Positions 16,178-27,001 of a stretch of DNA of 43,134 nucleotides are shown here, piece by piece; position 1 is the first letter of the stretch, and each line of letters begins with the position of its first letter. Made by a program: the position numbers and the translations under genes. This DNA is from Candidatus Tanganyikabacteria bacterium. GTDB taxonomy: Bacteria > Cyanobacteriota > Sericytochromatia > S15B-MN24 > VGJW01. The stretch lies in contig VGJY01000012.1 of NCBI GenBank assembly GCA_016867235.1, positions 1 to 43,134 on the forward strand, written 5' to 3'. Below the pieces are notes generated by a model. The model was given only the letters and a program-made list of their open reading frames with translations, had not been told where the DNA came from and searched no databases.

Positions 16178-17239
16178 TCAGATGCCGAGGCGCCGCTCCA
16201 GGAGTGAGGCGATCCGCCTCGCGGCTCCGGGTTCGCCGACCCGCGACCGGCCCGCCTCAGCGGCGCGCGCTCGGGCCGCGTCGTCGCTCAGAAGGCGGTG
16301 CACCGTCTCGCCGATGGCCCCGGCGTCGCGGGCCACCAGGTGCAGGGCCTCCCCCAGCAACTGCTGCTGGCGGGCCGCGAAATAGGGCGTGTACTGCGGG
16401 CCCGGGCCGGCGAAGGCGACGATCGGCCGGCCGTGCGCGGCGGCCACCTCGCTTGCCGTCCCGGCGGTGGCCAGCACCAGGCCGGCCGGGGCGAGGGCCT
16501 GGTGCAGGCTCGCGACCGCTGCCCCGTTCGTCTCGGCCAGCGCGCGCAGGTCGGCGCGCCCCGGGGCCAGGGCGACGCGCGTCCTTTCCGGCGCTACTCC
16601 CGCCTGGCGGGCGGCGGCCAGCATCAGCGGCAGGTTCGCGACGGCATCCTCGCGGCTGCCGGGCAGGATCGCCAGGCCGTCGCCGGGCGGCGGCAGCGGT
16701 TCGACCAGATCCGGGATCGCGTTGCCCGGGAACTCGACCCGCAGGCCCAGGCGCCGCAACCGTTCGGCGGTCGGGGCATCCCGGGGCAGGACATGCGTGT
16801 CCCAGCAGCGCAGGGCGGCTACTTCGGCCGCGATGTACGACTCGCCCCAGTCGGCGTAGTAATCGGTCTTGTTGCAGCCCACCAGCACGATCGGCGGCAG
16901 GCCGGCCACGGCCGCGAATGCCGCCGGCAGCACGTCGCCGACGCCCACCACCAGGCGCGGGGCGAGGCCGCGGGCGGCCGCGAGCGCCGACCCGAGGTCG
17001 GCCGCCCACCCGTGGCGCCAGTCGCGCAGGAAGGCCCGGAGGGACCGCTGGCTCCAGCCGCCGCCGGGAAGATCCCGGGCGGGCCCCAGCACCGGGATGC
17101 CGGCCTCCCGGTAGGCGTGGCCGGCGCCCACCAGGGGGAGGCCCGCGCTGGCCGCGGCGGGCAACTCCCGCGCGATGCGGGCGGCGACGGCGTCTTCGCC
17201 GTGGCCGTTGCTGATCAGGAGCAGGGCGACGTCTGACAA
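16178..17239 (-). CDS. Lipid-A-disaccharide synthase-related protein (TIGR03492 type)
   Basis: The product has 353 residues, starting at TTG 17239 as MSDVALLLISNGHGEDAVAA. NGHGED near the N-terminus, VGVGDVLPAAFAA, VGCNKTDYYADWGESY, AILPGSREDAVANLPLML and LVLATAGTASEVAA are shared with the family annotated as lipid-A-disaccharide synthase-related, described mainly from Cyanobacteria and Deinococcota. It has the GT-B fold of LpxB/MurG-like glycosyltransferases; the sugar acceptor is not known. The gene is divergent from glmS, which supplies the precursor of UDP-GlcNAc, so a role in amino-sugar glycolipid synthesis fits the context. Confidence 0.85.
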   Translation of the reverse strand: MSDVALLLISNGHGEDAVAARIARELPAAASAGLPLVGAGHAYREAGIPVLGPARDLPGGGWSQRSLRAFLRDWRHGWAADLGSALAAARGLAPRLVVGVGDVLPAAFAAVAGLPPIVLVGCNKTDYYADWGESYIAAEVAALRCWDTHVLPRDAPTAERLRRLGLRVEFPGNAIPDLVEPLPPPGDGLAILPGSREDAVANLPLMLAAARQAGVAPERTRVALAPGRADLRALAETNGAAVASLHQALAPAGLVLATAGTASEVAAAHGRPIVAFAGPGPQYTPYFAARQQQLLGEALHLVARDAGAIGETVHRLLSDDAARARAAEAGRSRVGEPGAARRIASLLERRLGI

Positions 17240-17269
17240 ACTGATGACGAAATGAGGCGGGAGGCGCTC

Positions 17270-17275
17270 TAATCT
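17270..17275 (+). promoter_or_regulatory. -10 element TAATCT of glmS, possible leaderless start
   Basis: TAATCT is followed by 7 bases (TAGTCTT) and then ATG 17283. There is no room for a Shine-Dalgarno site. The spacing and the TAG after the hexamer are the same as at the radical SAM gene start. Confidence 0.5.
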
Positions 17276-17282
17276 TAGTCTT

Positions 17283-19124
<1,842 letters not shown>

Positions 19125-19160
19125 CGGGCTGGTCCCGAGGGCGGCACCGCGAGCCCGGCC

Positions 19161-19862
19161 CTACTCGGCGGCGGTCGCCGGGCGCGGGGCCGGCCCGACA
19201 ACGAGCGTGATCTCGCCCCTGGCCGCGTGCGTGGCATAGTGGGCGGCCGCGTCTCCCAGCGTGGCGCGGAAGACCTCTTCGTGCACCTTGGTCAGCTCCC
19301 GGCAGACGGCGACCTGGCGATCGGCGCCGAGGATGGCGGCGAGATCCCCGAGGGTGGCCGCCAGGCGGTGGGGCCCCTCGAAGAAAACGATCGCCCGGTG
19401 CTCGCCGGCAAGTTGCCGGAACAGTCGCCGCCGCGCCTTGCCCTCGCGCGGCGGAAAGCCTTCGAAGACGAAGCGCGTGGCCTCCAGGCCCGAGACCGCC
19501 AGGGCGGCGGTCAGTGCGGACGGCCCGGGCACCACCTCGACCGGATGGCCGGCCGCCGCGGCCGCCCGCACCAGGTGGGATCCCGGATCGGAGATGGCCG
19601 GCATGCCGGCGTCGGTCACCAGGGCCACATGCTCGCCTCGTTCCAGGCGCGCGAGGAGCTCAGGCTGCCGGCGGCCGGCGTTGTGCTCGTGGTAGCTCAC
19701 CGTCGGCACCCGGATCCCGAGATGGTTGAGGAGCTTGGCGGCCTGCCGCGTGTCCTCGGCGGCCACCGTGGCGACCGACCGCAGGATCTCGGCAGCGCGC
19801 GGCGTGAGGTCCCCGAGGTTGCCGATCGGGGTTCCCACGACGAAAAGGCGGCCCTTCTCCAT
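19161..19862 (-). CDS. rsmI: 16S rRNA (cytidine-2'-O)-methyltransferase
   Basis: Starting at ATG 19862 the product has 233 residues. It carries GTPIGNLGDLTPRA at the N-terminus, then AAEDTR, SYHEHN, VALVTDAGMPAISDPG, PGPSALTAALAVSG, GFPPREGKARR and LTKVHEEVFRATL, all RsmI hallmarks of the tetrapyrrole-methylase-like fold. RsmI methylates the 2'-hydroxyl of C1402 in 16S rRNA. It ends soon after GEITLVVG, so the extra C-terminal domain of E. coli RsmI is absent, as in several other phyla. On the minus strand TACACT lies 9 bases before the start codon. Confidence 0.93.
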   Translation of the reverse strand: MEKGRLFVVGTPIGNLGDLTPRAAEILRSVATVAAEDTRQAAKLLNHLGIRVPTVSYHEHNAGRRQPELLARLERGEHVALVTDAGMPAISDPGSHLVRAAAAAGHPVEVVPGPSALTAALAVSGLEATRFVFEGFPPREGKARRRLFRQLAGEHRAIVFFEGPHRLAATLGDLAAILGADRQVAVCRELTKVHEEVFRATLGDAAAHYATHAARGEITLVVGPAPRPATAAE

Positions 19863-19930
19863 CCGCCAACCAGTGTAGCGGGCGCAAGATTTCTCCGGGT
19901 GGCGGCGATAACTTAAGCGGAGTTTAAGGA

Positions 19931-20947
19931 TTGAAAAAGGTACGGGTAAGCAAGTCGGCGGGAGTCGGCCTCCTGGCCCTCGCCCTCCTGGCTTGCGGCC
20001 GCACCGAGCAGTTCCCCGACTACAGCCAGACGACGGTGATGACGCCGCCGCCGCTGTGGGCGCCCACGCCGGCGCCGGGCTACTACTCCACCCCCGGGCC
20101 GGTTCCGACCGCCACGCCGTCATTCGCGCCGAGACCGGCGCCGACGCCGCCGGCCACCGGCAGCGTGCTGATCGGGACGGTGGGCGCCGGCGATCTGGCC
20201 GATCCGCGGGGCCTGGCGTTCGGCGGCGACACGCTATTCGTCGCGGATGGCGCCCGCGGCGGCCTCCTCGGGCCCCACGGCGCCGTCGTCAGCTACTCCG
20301 GCACCACCGGCAAGCGCCTCGGCACGTACGCGGCCCGCACGGCCTCCACGTCCCTGCCGGTGGACCTCGCGGGTGTCGCCGTGTCGACCAGATCGGTGCC
20401 GTTCCATACCGCGGCCGAGTTCGTCTACCCGGTGGCGCCAGCGGGCGTGTTCGGCTTCGTCTTCGAGAGTTTGTGGGTGCTGAACCATGGCGCGCCCTAC
20501 GCCCCGGGAGGGGCCGATGCCGTGGTGTCAGGTTCGCGGGCGTGGGTCGCCGAGGCTGGCGCCGTGCGGGCGTATGCGCTCCCCTACTGGTCGCCCGACC
20601 CCACGACGGCCGACGTCATGTTGCCCGGCGGGCGCGGGGTCGGGGCTGACGAGACGGGCGAAGTCTGGATCGCGGCCGCAGGGCGGGTGTTCCAGGGGCA
20701 CGTGCCCTTCAAGCCGGCGTCGGATGCCCCGGCCGATCCGCGCGACGTCGCGATCGATCACCGGGACGGGTCGGTCGTCGTCCTGGATCGGGACCGGATA
20801 CTCCGCTACGGCCGGGACGGCGCGTTCCAGGGCGCGGCCGGCGCGGGCAGGTTGCAGGATGGCCGCAGCCTGACCATCGGGGACGACGGCAGCGTCTACG
20901 TGACCGATCGGGCCGCCAAGGCGCTCTTCCGCTTCGCTCCGCCCTAA
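19931..20947 (+). CDS. Beta-propeller-like lipoprotein with Pro-rich linker
   Basis: The product has 338 residues from TTG 19931. The signal ends in LALLACG, a lipobox. A Pro/Thr/Ala-rich linker at about 38-75 is followed by repeated beta-strand units typical of NHL-like or SMP-30-like propellers: DPRGLAFGGDTLFVADGA, VGADETGEVWIAAAG, DPRDVAIDHRDGSVVVLDRD and LTIGDDGSVYVTDRAAKALF. The role is unknown; such proteins often bind ligands or partners at the cell surface. It resembles the lipoprotein at 21715-22920 in general design. A repeat unit begins at its stop codon. Confidence 0.7.
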   Translation: MKKVRVSKSAGVGLLALALLACGRTEQFPDYSQTTVMTPPPLWAPTPAPGYYSTPGPVPTATPSFAPRPAPTPPATGSVLIGTVGAGDLADPRGLAFGGDTLFVADGARGGLLGPHGAVVSYSGTTGKRLGTYAARTASTSLPVDLAGVAVSTRSVPFHTAAEFVYPVAPAGVFGFVFESLWVLNHGAPYAPGGADAVVSGSRAWVAEAGAVRAYALPYWSPDPTTADVMLPGGRGVGADETGEVWIAAAGRVFQGHVPFKPASDAPADPRDVAIDHRDGSVVVLDRDRILRYGRDGAFQGAAGAGRLQDGRSLTIGDDGSVYVTDRAAKALFRFAPP

Positions 20948-21017
20948 GCCGTTGTCGGCCTGATTGGAGTCGAGTGGGGCCGGCCTCCGTGCCGGCCGGC
21001 AGAGACGCCGGCCCCAC
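20945..21017. repeat. REP-like hairpin unit after a stop codon
   Basis: The first 49 bases, including the stop TAA, resemble 42883-42932. The unit contains GTGGGGCCGGC (20974-20984), which pairs perfectly with GCCGGCCCCAC (21007-21017). Its core GGCCGGCCTCCGTGCC is shared with the 126-bp elements. It may act as a terminator between convergent genes. Confidence 0.65.
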
Positions 21018-21046
21018 CCGAAGTCTCAGGTCTACCTCGCATCGGA

Positions 21047-21580
21047 CTAGCTCTCGGGCGTCGGGGCTTTCGGCGCCTTGAGGCGATCGACGTGCTGGAA
21101 CGAGATGTCGTTGTGGTGCGCCTTGAAACCGGCCATGGCGCCGACCGCGCCCACGCCCACGATCGCGGCGGCGACGCCGAAGATCAGCATCGACAGGAAG
21201 ACCGGCAGTGTGAGGAGGCCGAAGACCGAAGCCAGGTACGCGCCGAACGCGCCGACCGCGAGGCCGCCCAGCAAGCCGGCCGCGCCCCGTTCGCTCTGGG
21301 CGGCGTTGACGAAGCCCTCCGAGAAGTCGTTGACCTCGTTCTCGGCATAGAGTATCCGGGCGGCGTCGGAACCCAGCTCCAGGCGATCCTGCTTGTCGAT
21401 TGACCGCGGGAAGCCCTTGCCCACCAGGAGGACGTGCTGGCCCTTGACCTCGAGCCCGACCGAATCGAGGCCGTCCTTGCGGAACTCGAGATACGCCTTC
21501 GTGGCGTCGCGATCCAGGGCCGGATTGATCGGGATCACCATGCCGTGCAGTGGTTTCCCGTTCAGCCGAACGTCAGCCAT
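21047..21580 (-). CDS. Uncharacterised membrane-hairpin protein
   Basis: The product has 177 residues, with GGAGGAGG just upstream of ATG 21580. The N-terminal 75 residues look like a soluble beta-rich domain (LNGKPLHGMVIPINPALDRD, then FRKDGLDSVGLEVKGQHVLL). Residues about 98-150 form Gly/Ala-rich hydrophobic segments (GLLGGLAVGAFGAYLASVFG and LTLPVFLSMLIFGVAAAIVG), a likely membrane hairpin. The short C-terminus is polar. No family is recognised. It is divergent from the lipoprotein at 21715. Confidence 0.6.
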   Translation of the reverse strand: MADVRLNGKPLHGMVIPINPALDRDATKAYLEFRKDGLDSVGLEVKGQHVLLVGKGFPRSIDKQDRLELGSDAARILYAENEVNDFSEGFVNAAQSERGAAGLLGGLAVGAFGAYLASVFGLLTLPVFLSMLIFGVAAAIVGVGAVGAMAGFKAHHNDISFQHVDRLKAPKAPTPES

Positions 21581-21714
21581 TCCTCCTCCAAGGTGCTCCT
21601 CGACATCTATCCCGCCGCCGGAGAAGAACCTGTCTTATGGACGGGTTAACGTTGGTAAAATTCCAGACAAGATCCGGTAAAGACGGGGCGAAATAGTTCT
21701 CGGAAACTCTATTC

Positions 21715-22920
21715 ATGTTGTTGCGCGTTTTGCTCCTCGCCCTCGGCGCCGCCATGGTGGCGGGCTGCGGCGCGGCGCCCGTCACGGTGCGGACGCCGGC
21801 CGGGCAGACCATCGCCAGCGTCACGGTCCGGGGGAAGGTCGTGGACAAGCTCACCGGCCGCGGCGTGGCGGGCGCGACGGTTCGGCTGGCGACCGGGACG
21901 GTTCGCACCGAGACGGCGGCCGACGGCCTCTTCGCTCTCGGGCCGTTCCCGGCCCAGGGCGGCCAGGTCGTGGTGGCGGCCGAGGGGTTCGCCACCCGCA
22001 CGCTGGTGGTGCCCGCGGGCGCACGCGAGGCTCTGACCATCGAACTCGCCCGCGCCGCCGAGATCCCGGCGTACCGCCTCTCGCTCACGATGCAGGCCGG
22101 CCGCCTGGATGGCACGGGCCGCGTGGCACTCCTGGGCGATCGCCTGCTGGTGACGGGCCGGGAAGGTAAGCTGGGCGCGCTTTTCAACCTGGATCGGGTG
22201 ACCGGCGAGGAGTACGACCGGTTCTCCTGGCTCGCGATGTTCACTCCGCTGCCGATGGAGCTAGCCGACGTGGCCGCCCATCCCCGCGCCGGCTCCTACC
22301 TGCTTACCAACGCCGGCAGGGTCCACGCCTTCGACGCCAGGGGGCGGTTCCTGACGTCCAGTGCCGTCGCCGAGGGGCCTGGCGCGATGGCATGCGACGG
22401 CCGGCGCCTGGTCGTCGCCAGCTCGCGCAAGATCCGCTCGCTGGATCCCGCATCGCTCGCGGTCGTCGACGAGTGGCCCTTCGAGTACGGCGATCCGTCC
22501 GGCCTGGCCGTCGATTCGCTGGGCAACCTGTTCGTCTCGACCTGGGAGGGGCGCGTGGTCCAGCTTGACGCCGACCGGCGCCTGATCGCCGATTGGCGCC
22601 AGATCGTCGGGCCCGCGGCCGCGCCTGGCTCGCAGGGGTACGCGCAATCGGCAGCCGTACCCGTCCAGCGGCTGGCCGGTCTGGCGCTCGACCCGGAGGG
22701 CCGGGCCCTCGTGGTGGATCCCGACGGCAAGCGGGTCGTCATTCTCGGCCCCACCGGGCAGGCGCGGGGGGCCTTCGGCGCGGCCGATCTCCGGGCGCCT
22801 CGCGGGATCGTCGTCGACGAGCGAGGGACGGTTTACGTGGGCGATGTCAGCCTGCGCGCCGCGCTTCGGTTCGACCGGATCCCCGGAACATCTGCCTTTG
22901 CGGCTCTCCCTCTCCCGTAG
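21715..22920 (+). CDS. Lipoprotein with carboxypeptidase-regulatory-like and propeller-like domains
   Basis: The product has 401 residues. The signal ends in AAMVAGCG, a lipobox. Residues about 40-105 form a carboxypeptidase-regulatory-like beta-sandwich (GKVVDKLTGRGVAGATVRLA, then TETAADGLFALG and AAEGFATRTLVV). From about 120 onward come propeller-like repeats: GLAVDSLGNLFVSTWEGRVV, LAGLALDPEGRALVVDPDGK and GIVVDERGTVYVGDVSLRAA. It is probably anchored on the outside of the membrane; the ligand is unknown. The likeness to the protein at 19931-20947 suggests a lineage-specific lipoprotein group. Confidence 0.7.
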   Translation: MLLRVLLLALGAAMVAGCGAAPVTVRTPAGQTIASVTVRGKVVDKLTGRGVAGATVRLATGTVRTETAADGLFALGPFPAQGGQVVVAAEGFATRTLVVPAGAREALTIELARAAEIPAYRLSLTMQAGRLDGTGRVALLGDRLLVTGREGKLGALFNLDRVTGEEYDRFSWLAMFTPLPMELADVAAHPRAGSYLLTNAGRVHAFDARGRFLTSSAVAEGPGAMACDGRRLVVASSRKIRSLDPASLAVVDEWPFEYGDPSGLAVDSLGNLFVSTWEGRVVQLDADRRLIADWRQIVGPAAAPGSQGYAQSAAVPVQRLAGLALDPEGRALVVDPDGKRVVILGPTGQARGAFGAADLRAPRGIVVDERGTVYVGDVSLRAALRFDRIPGTSAFAALPLP

Positions 22921-23004
22921 CGCCCGGTAAAATCAGCGGATCCGCTATTCAGACCCCTTGATTTGGGGTATTAAAGTCTTGTCAAGAAGAGAGGGTCGCA
23001 AGCG

Positions 23005-23478
23005 TTGCAAGTCCTGGTCCTGTCGAGCACGTACCAGCCCCTGTACACGGTCGGCATCGAGAAGGCCATCACGATGCTCTACCTGGGCAAGGCCGTCTCG
23101 GTGCAGGATACCGACAAGGTGATCCGGTCGCCGTCGGTGGTCATGCGCATTCCGCAGGCCATCCGTCTCCTGATGCGCGCGGTCGCGCACCGGGCGCTGG
23201 AAACCATTCGCCCCAGCCGGCAGGCCATCTTCAAGCGGGACAAGCACGCCTGCCAGTACTGCGGCTCGCACGCCGACCTGACCCTCGATCACGTGATGCC
23301 CAAGTCGCGCGGCGGGCAGGACCTCTGGGAGAACCTGGTCACGGCCTGCATCAAATGCAACAACCGCAAGGGCGACCGCACGCCCGACGAGGCTCGCATG
23401 CTGCTAAAGCAGGTTCCTCGAGCCCCCCGGGCGATCGAGATCGCCTCGGAGCTCTGGGGCCGCCTCCTGGGTTGGTAG
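23005..23478 (+). CDS. HNH endonuclease family protein
   Basis: The product has 157 residues from TTG 23005, with AGAGGG upstream. The N-terminal half (VLVLSSTYQPLYTVGIEKAI) is the typical start of a small HNH family widespread in Cyanobacteria and other phyla. The zinc pair is C83/C86 (CQYCG) with C115/C118 (CIKC). The HNH motif follows as LDHVMPKSRGGQDLWENLV with D95, H96 and N110, then NNRKGDRTP. These small chromosomal proteins are probably nickases or nucleases, but the function of this family is not well established. It is convergent with the diguanylate cyclase gene, with a short TAGCC/GGCTA stem across the junction. Confidence 0.85.
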   Translation: MQVLVLSSTYQPLYTVGIEKAITMLYLGKAVSVQDTDKVIRSPSVVMRIPQAIRLLMRAVAHRALETIRPSRQAIFKRDKHACQYCGSHADLTLDHVMPKSRGGQDLWENLVTACIKCNNRKGDRTPDEARMLLKQVPRAPRAIEIASELWGRLLGW

Positions 23479-23492
23479 CCAGGACGGCCAGG

Positions 23493-25808
23493 CTAGGCCA
23501 GGGAGGGCACCACGCCGTCGAGTTCCAGGGTCTGCACCTGGTTGCGGCCCTTGGCCTTGGCGACGTAGAGCGCCTGGTCCGCGCGGGCGATCAGCGTCTC
23601 TAGCGTCTCCTGGCCGTGGTGCAACCAGGCCACGCCTACCGAGACCGTGACGCGGGGAAGCGGCGAACCATCCTCGCGAAACAGGTCGCGGGCGGCCGAC
23701 CGCGCGCATATCCGCTCGCCGACCAGCAGAGCGTCGCGCAGCGTGGTCTCGGGGAGGCATACGATGAACTCCTCGCCCCCCCAGCGCGCCGCGACGTCGG
23801 AGGCGCGCACCGTCTGCCTGAGCAGGTCGGAGACGAAGCGGATGGCCAGGTCTCCCGACGCGTGCCCGTACGTGTCGTTGAAACGCTTGAAATGGTCGAT
23901 GTCGAGCAGGATGACCGAGAGCGGCGCCTTCTTGCGTTCGGCACCGGCCAGGAGCTTGCCGACCTGGTCGTGAAACGCGCGGCGATTGTACAGGCCGGTG
24001 AGCGGATCGGTGAGCGCCTCCAGATGCGCCTGCTCGTAGAGCCGGACCAGGTCCTGCAACTCTTTTGCGCGGTTGGCCAGCTGCTCGAAGAGCCGGCTGT
24101 TCTTGAGCCAGACCGCGAGTTGCTGCCCCAGGTTCCGCACCAGCAGCCAATCCTGCTCCAGGTAATCGGCGCCGGATTTCTTCGGGCCGCATAGCACGCA
24201 GCCGAGCAGATCGTCCTTGAGGACCAGCGGCAGCAGCACCACGTCCCCGAGCCCGGGGAAATCGAAGGTCTCGCGCTTCTCCGACGCCGCGGTCGAAAGG
24301 GCCGCCAGCATCACGAAATTATCCAGCGAGACGACCAGGGGCGTCGCGAACACGTAGCCGAGCGCGCAAGCCTGGATGAGCTCCCGCGAGCCCTCGGGCT
24401 TGAGGAGCACGACCACGAACTCCGGGTGCAGCGACTGATCGACCGTGCGCGCGAACTCCTCGGCCAGGGACACGGGATCGTACATGCCGCGGGCCCGATC
24501 GCCGAAGTCCGTCACGATGCGCTGGAAGTCGTAGCCCGTGCGGTAGAAGAGCCGGTCCACCAGGGCGCGGGCGCGTTCGCGCAGCGGTTCGAACAGCACG
24601 GCGATGATGGCGGTGGCGGCGGCGTTGGGCGCGATGCCGGCGCCGCCGCCGAAGAACCGCTCGAGCGCGCCGCCGACCGTCACGAGCGTGGCGACGTAGA
24701 CGACCGTCAGGGTGGACACGAGCAGCACGTAGACCATCGTGCGCCGCAAGGCCGCGTCGATGTCGAACATGCGGTGCTTGACCACCGAGTAGGAGATGGA
24801 AAGCGGCCAGAGGAGCCACAGGAAGACCGACAAGTTCGTCAGCAGGTACGACATGTCGGATGCTCGACCGAGCAACTGCGGAACGATCGAGACGAGCGCG
24901 CTGGGCAGGAAGCCGGCGGCCAGCCCGATCAGGATGGTCTTGGCCTGCAGGCGCTGTTGCGGCGTGGGCGCCCGCCCTGCGGCCGCACCGATGCTGCCCA
25001 CGAATAGCAGGAGGCTGGCCAGGAGCAGCGCCAGGACCAGCTGTACCATGTCGAGGTAGGCCTGCACCGCGGCGGGATCTGTCGCTTCGCCGACCGGCCG
25101 GTAGGTCAGGTACCAGTAGATGCCGATGGCGGCCGATGGCGCATAGCCCAGGTAGGCCGCCCACGGGTGTCTTGCGAAGAACGGTCGGGGTTCGGGGGCG
25201 ACGGCCGCCAGATGCAGGCAGGCGCCAATCAAGAACGGCGTTGCGAGCAGGTAAATCTCGGGCATCCAGCGCGCTCCGTCGAAGTCCACGCCGAAGAGGC
25301 TGAAAAGCCCCAGCACGAGGCAGGCGATGAAGTTGGCGCGGGCGGCCGCATGCCCGGGTTTGATCCAGAACGTGAGCGTGCCGATCAGCAGACATGCGAG
25401 ACCGACCAGCAAGAACGGCCCCTGGTTGCGCAGGAAGTCCGCCAGCCGGTACTCCTGGGTGGGCACGACGTAGGACAGTTGCTTGCCGTCGCGGAGCAAG
25501 TCGTACCGGATGTCCGTACCCACCGGGACGCCGGCCACCAGGCCCGCGAGATCGTCGGCGTGCAGCAAGGGCTGGCCGTTGGCCGTCAGCAGCCGGTCGT
25601 AGGGCGCCAACCCGCGCTTGATGCCCTCCCAGGCGACGTCGTTCTGCTGCGAGAGGGTGAGGGTGGGTTCGTACCGGAAACCGGCGAACGGCTTGCCGAT
25701 CTGCCCGATAGCCCCCGAGAGGATCACGACGGCCAGGATGGCTCCGGCGATGGCCAACGCCCGCAGTACGCCAGGCCAGACGACGCCCGCCCAAAGTGCC
25801 TGCCGCAT
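23493..25808 (-). CDS. Membrane diguanylate cyclase with PDZ-like sensor module and GAF-like domain
   Basis: Starting at ATG 25808 the product has 771 residues. Order: membrane segment (about 13-36), a PDZ-like extracytoplasmic domain (45-118, with GLAPYDRLLTANGQPLLHAD), several membrane segments (130-400) ending with HRMFDIDAALRRTMVYVLL, the linker DRLFYRTGYDFQRI (near 422), a GAF-like domain (430-575), a short coiled coil and a GGDEF domain (605-765). The active motif is GGEEF near residue 675, preceded by DIDHFKRFNDTYGH, so it should make cyclic di-GMP. No RxxD inhibitory site is obvious. The same sensor module occurs in the phosphatase at 40618. TATAGA lies 6 bases before the start. Confidence 0.88.
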   Translation of the reverse strand: MRQALWAGVVWPGVLRALAIAGAILAVVILSGAIGQIGKPFAGFRYEPTLTLSQQNDVAWEGIKRGLAPYDRLLTANGQPLLHADDLAGLVAGVPVGTDIRYDLLRDGKQLSYVVPTQEYRLADFLRNQGPFLLVGLACLLIGTLTFWIKPGHAAARANFIACLVLGLFSLFGVDFDGARWMPEIYLLATPFLIGACLHLAAVAPEPRPFFARHPWAAYLGYAPSAAIGIYWYLTYRPVGEATDPAAVQAYLDMVQLVLALLLASLLLFVGSIGAAAGRAPTPQQRLQAKTILIGLAAGFLPSALVSIVPQLLGRASDMSYLLTNLSVFLWLLWPLSISYSVVKHRMFDIDAALRRTMVYVLLVSTLTVVYVATLVTVGGALERFFGGGAGIAPNAAATAIIAVLFEPLRERARALVDRLFYRTGYDFQRIVTDFGDRARGMYDPVSLAEEFARTVDQSLHPEFVVVLLKPEGSRELIQACALGYVFATPLVVSLDNFVMLAALSTAASEKRETFDFPGLGDVVLLPLVLKDDLLGCVLCGPKKSGADYLEQDWLLVRNLGQQLAVWLKNSRLFEQLANRAKELQDLVRLYEQAHLEALTDPLTGLYNRRAFHDQVGKLLAGAERKKAPLSVILLDIDHFKRFNDTYGHASGDLAIRFVSDLLRQTVRASDVAARWGGEEFIVCLPETTLRDALLVGERICARSAARDLFREDGSPLPRVTVSVGVAWLHHGQETLETLIARADQALYVAKAKGRNQVQTLELDGVVPSLA

Positions 25809-25814
25809 GATCGG

Positions 25815-25820
25815 TCTATA
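25815..25820 (-). promoter_or_regulatory. -10-like TATAGA, possible leaderless start of the cyclase gene
   Basis: On the minus strand TATAGA is followed by 6 bases and ATG 25808, with no Shine-Dalgarno site between. An alternative ATG at 25865 lies upstream of it and gives a non-conserved N-terminus. Confidence 0.4.
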
Positions 25821-25968
25821 CCCCCGCCGACCGGTCGGACCGTGTACCCTGCCCGCGACAGGCAATCCCTACATCGACGCTCCGGTGGGCCTGGATCGCG
25901 CCCTTGCGGGCGGTTTACGCCCCGGCTCGAGCGGCAGCGCTGCTCGAAACGTCAGCCCAGCTCGAGCG

Positions 25969-26976
25969 TCAGCCCTGCTTCAGCCAGCGGGCGGCTTCCA
26001 GTGCGTGGTAAGTCAGCAGGATGTCGGCGCCGGCCCGCTTCATGCCCGTCAGGGTCTCCAGCGTGACCCGGCGCTCGTCGATCCAGCCGTTGCGGCCGGC
26101 GGCCTTGACCATGGCGTACTCGCCCGAGACGTTGTAGGCGGCGACGGGGCGATCGGTCGCCTCCTTGACCCGCCAGATCACGTCCAGGTAGGCGAGGGCG
26201 GGCTTGACCATGACGATGTCGGCCCCTTCGGCCACGTCGAGAGCCACTTCCTTGAGCGCCTCGCGGGCGTTTGCCGGGTCCATCTGGTAGGAGCGGCGAT
26301 CGCCGAATTGCGGCGCGCTGTCGGCCGCCTCGCGGAACGGCCCGTAGAAGCCCGAGGCGTACTTGGCCGAGTACGCCATGATGGCCAGATCGGCGAAACC
26401 AGCCTCGTCTAGCGCCTTGCGAATGGCGCCCACGCGGCCGTCCATCATGTCCGACGGCGCGATGATGTCGGCGCCGGCCTCGGCGCAGCTCACGGCCATC
26501 CTGGCGAGCAAGGCGAGTGTCGGGTCGTTGCGGACGGCGTCCCCCTCGACGATGCCGCAGTGGCCGTGGTCGGTATACTCGCACAGACAGACGTCGGCGA
26601 CGACGAGGAGGTCGGGGTACTCGCGCTTGAGGGCACGGGCGGCTTCCTGCACGACGCCGTCGGGATCGTAGGCGCCGCTGCCTACGGCATCCTTGGCCGG
26701 CGGGAGCCCGAAGAGGATGGTCCCTCCCACGCCCAGTTCGGCGGCCTGGGCGGCATCGCGCACGACCTCGTCCACCGAGAGCTGGAACACCCCCGGCATG
26801 GACCCGACTTCCTTGCGCACCCCGCGGCCGGGCACCACGAAGTAGGGGTAGATCCAGTCGCCGGGCGAAAGCTCGGTCTCGCGGACCAGATCGCGCATGG
26901 CCGTGCTCTTGCGGAGGCGGCGCGGCCGCTGGGTGGGGAATGCTCCGGTGGATGTAAGGTCTTTCGTGGCTATCAC
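25969..26976 (-). CDS. hemB: Delta-aminolevulinic acid dehydratase (porphobilinogen synthase)
   Basis: The product has 335 residues, the expected length. It has the zinc-binding cysteines C130, C132 and C140 in [15 protein letters not shown], so it is of the zinc-dependent type, and the two active-site lysines K205 (SAKYAS) and K258 (MVKPA). [16 protein letters not shown] and YNVSGEYAM are further hallmarks. The enzyme joins two 5-aminolevulinate molecules into porphobilinogen in heme and cobalamin synthesis. The GTG start at 26976 has a -10-like TACTAT 7 bases upstream and no Shine-Dalgarno site. The gene is divergent from polA with a 25-bp gap. Confidence 0.97.
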   Translation of the reverse strand: MIATKDLTSTGAFPTQRPRRLRKSTAMRDLVRETELSPGDWIYPYFVVPGRGVRKEVGSMPGVFQLSVDEVVRDAAQAAELGVGGTILFGLPPAKDAVGSGAYDPDGVVQEAARALKREYPDLLVVADVCLCEYTDHGHCGIVEGDAVRNDPTLALLARMAVSCAEAGADIIAPSDMMDGRVGAIRKALDEAGFADLAIMAYSAKYASGFYGPFREAADSAPQFGDRRSYQMDPANAREALKEVALDVAEGADIVMVKPALAYLDVIWRVKEATDRPVAAYNVSGEYAMVKAAGRNGWIDERRVTLETLTGMKRAGADILLTYHALEAARWLKQG

Positions 26977-26983
26977 GTTTTAC

Positions 26984-26993
26984 ATAGTACGAT
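26984..26993. promoter_or_regulatory. Overlapping divergent -10 elements of hemB and polA
   Basis: TACTAT on the minus strand (26989-26984) is 7 bases from the hemB GTG. TACGAT on the plus strand (26988-26993) is 8 bases from the polA ATG. The hexamers share two bases, so RNA polymerase could probably occupy only one direction at a time. Neither side has a Shine-Dalgarno sequence or a clear -35 element. Confidence 0.5.
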
Positions 26994-27001
26994 CAAAAGC
27001 C

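Noticed and set aside
17240-17282. glmS ribozyme upstream of glmS
   Set aside because: Only 43 bases separate glmS from the divergent gene, far too short for the ribozyme.
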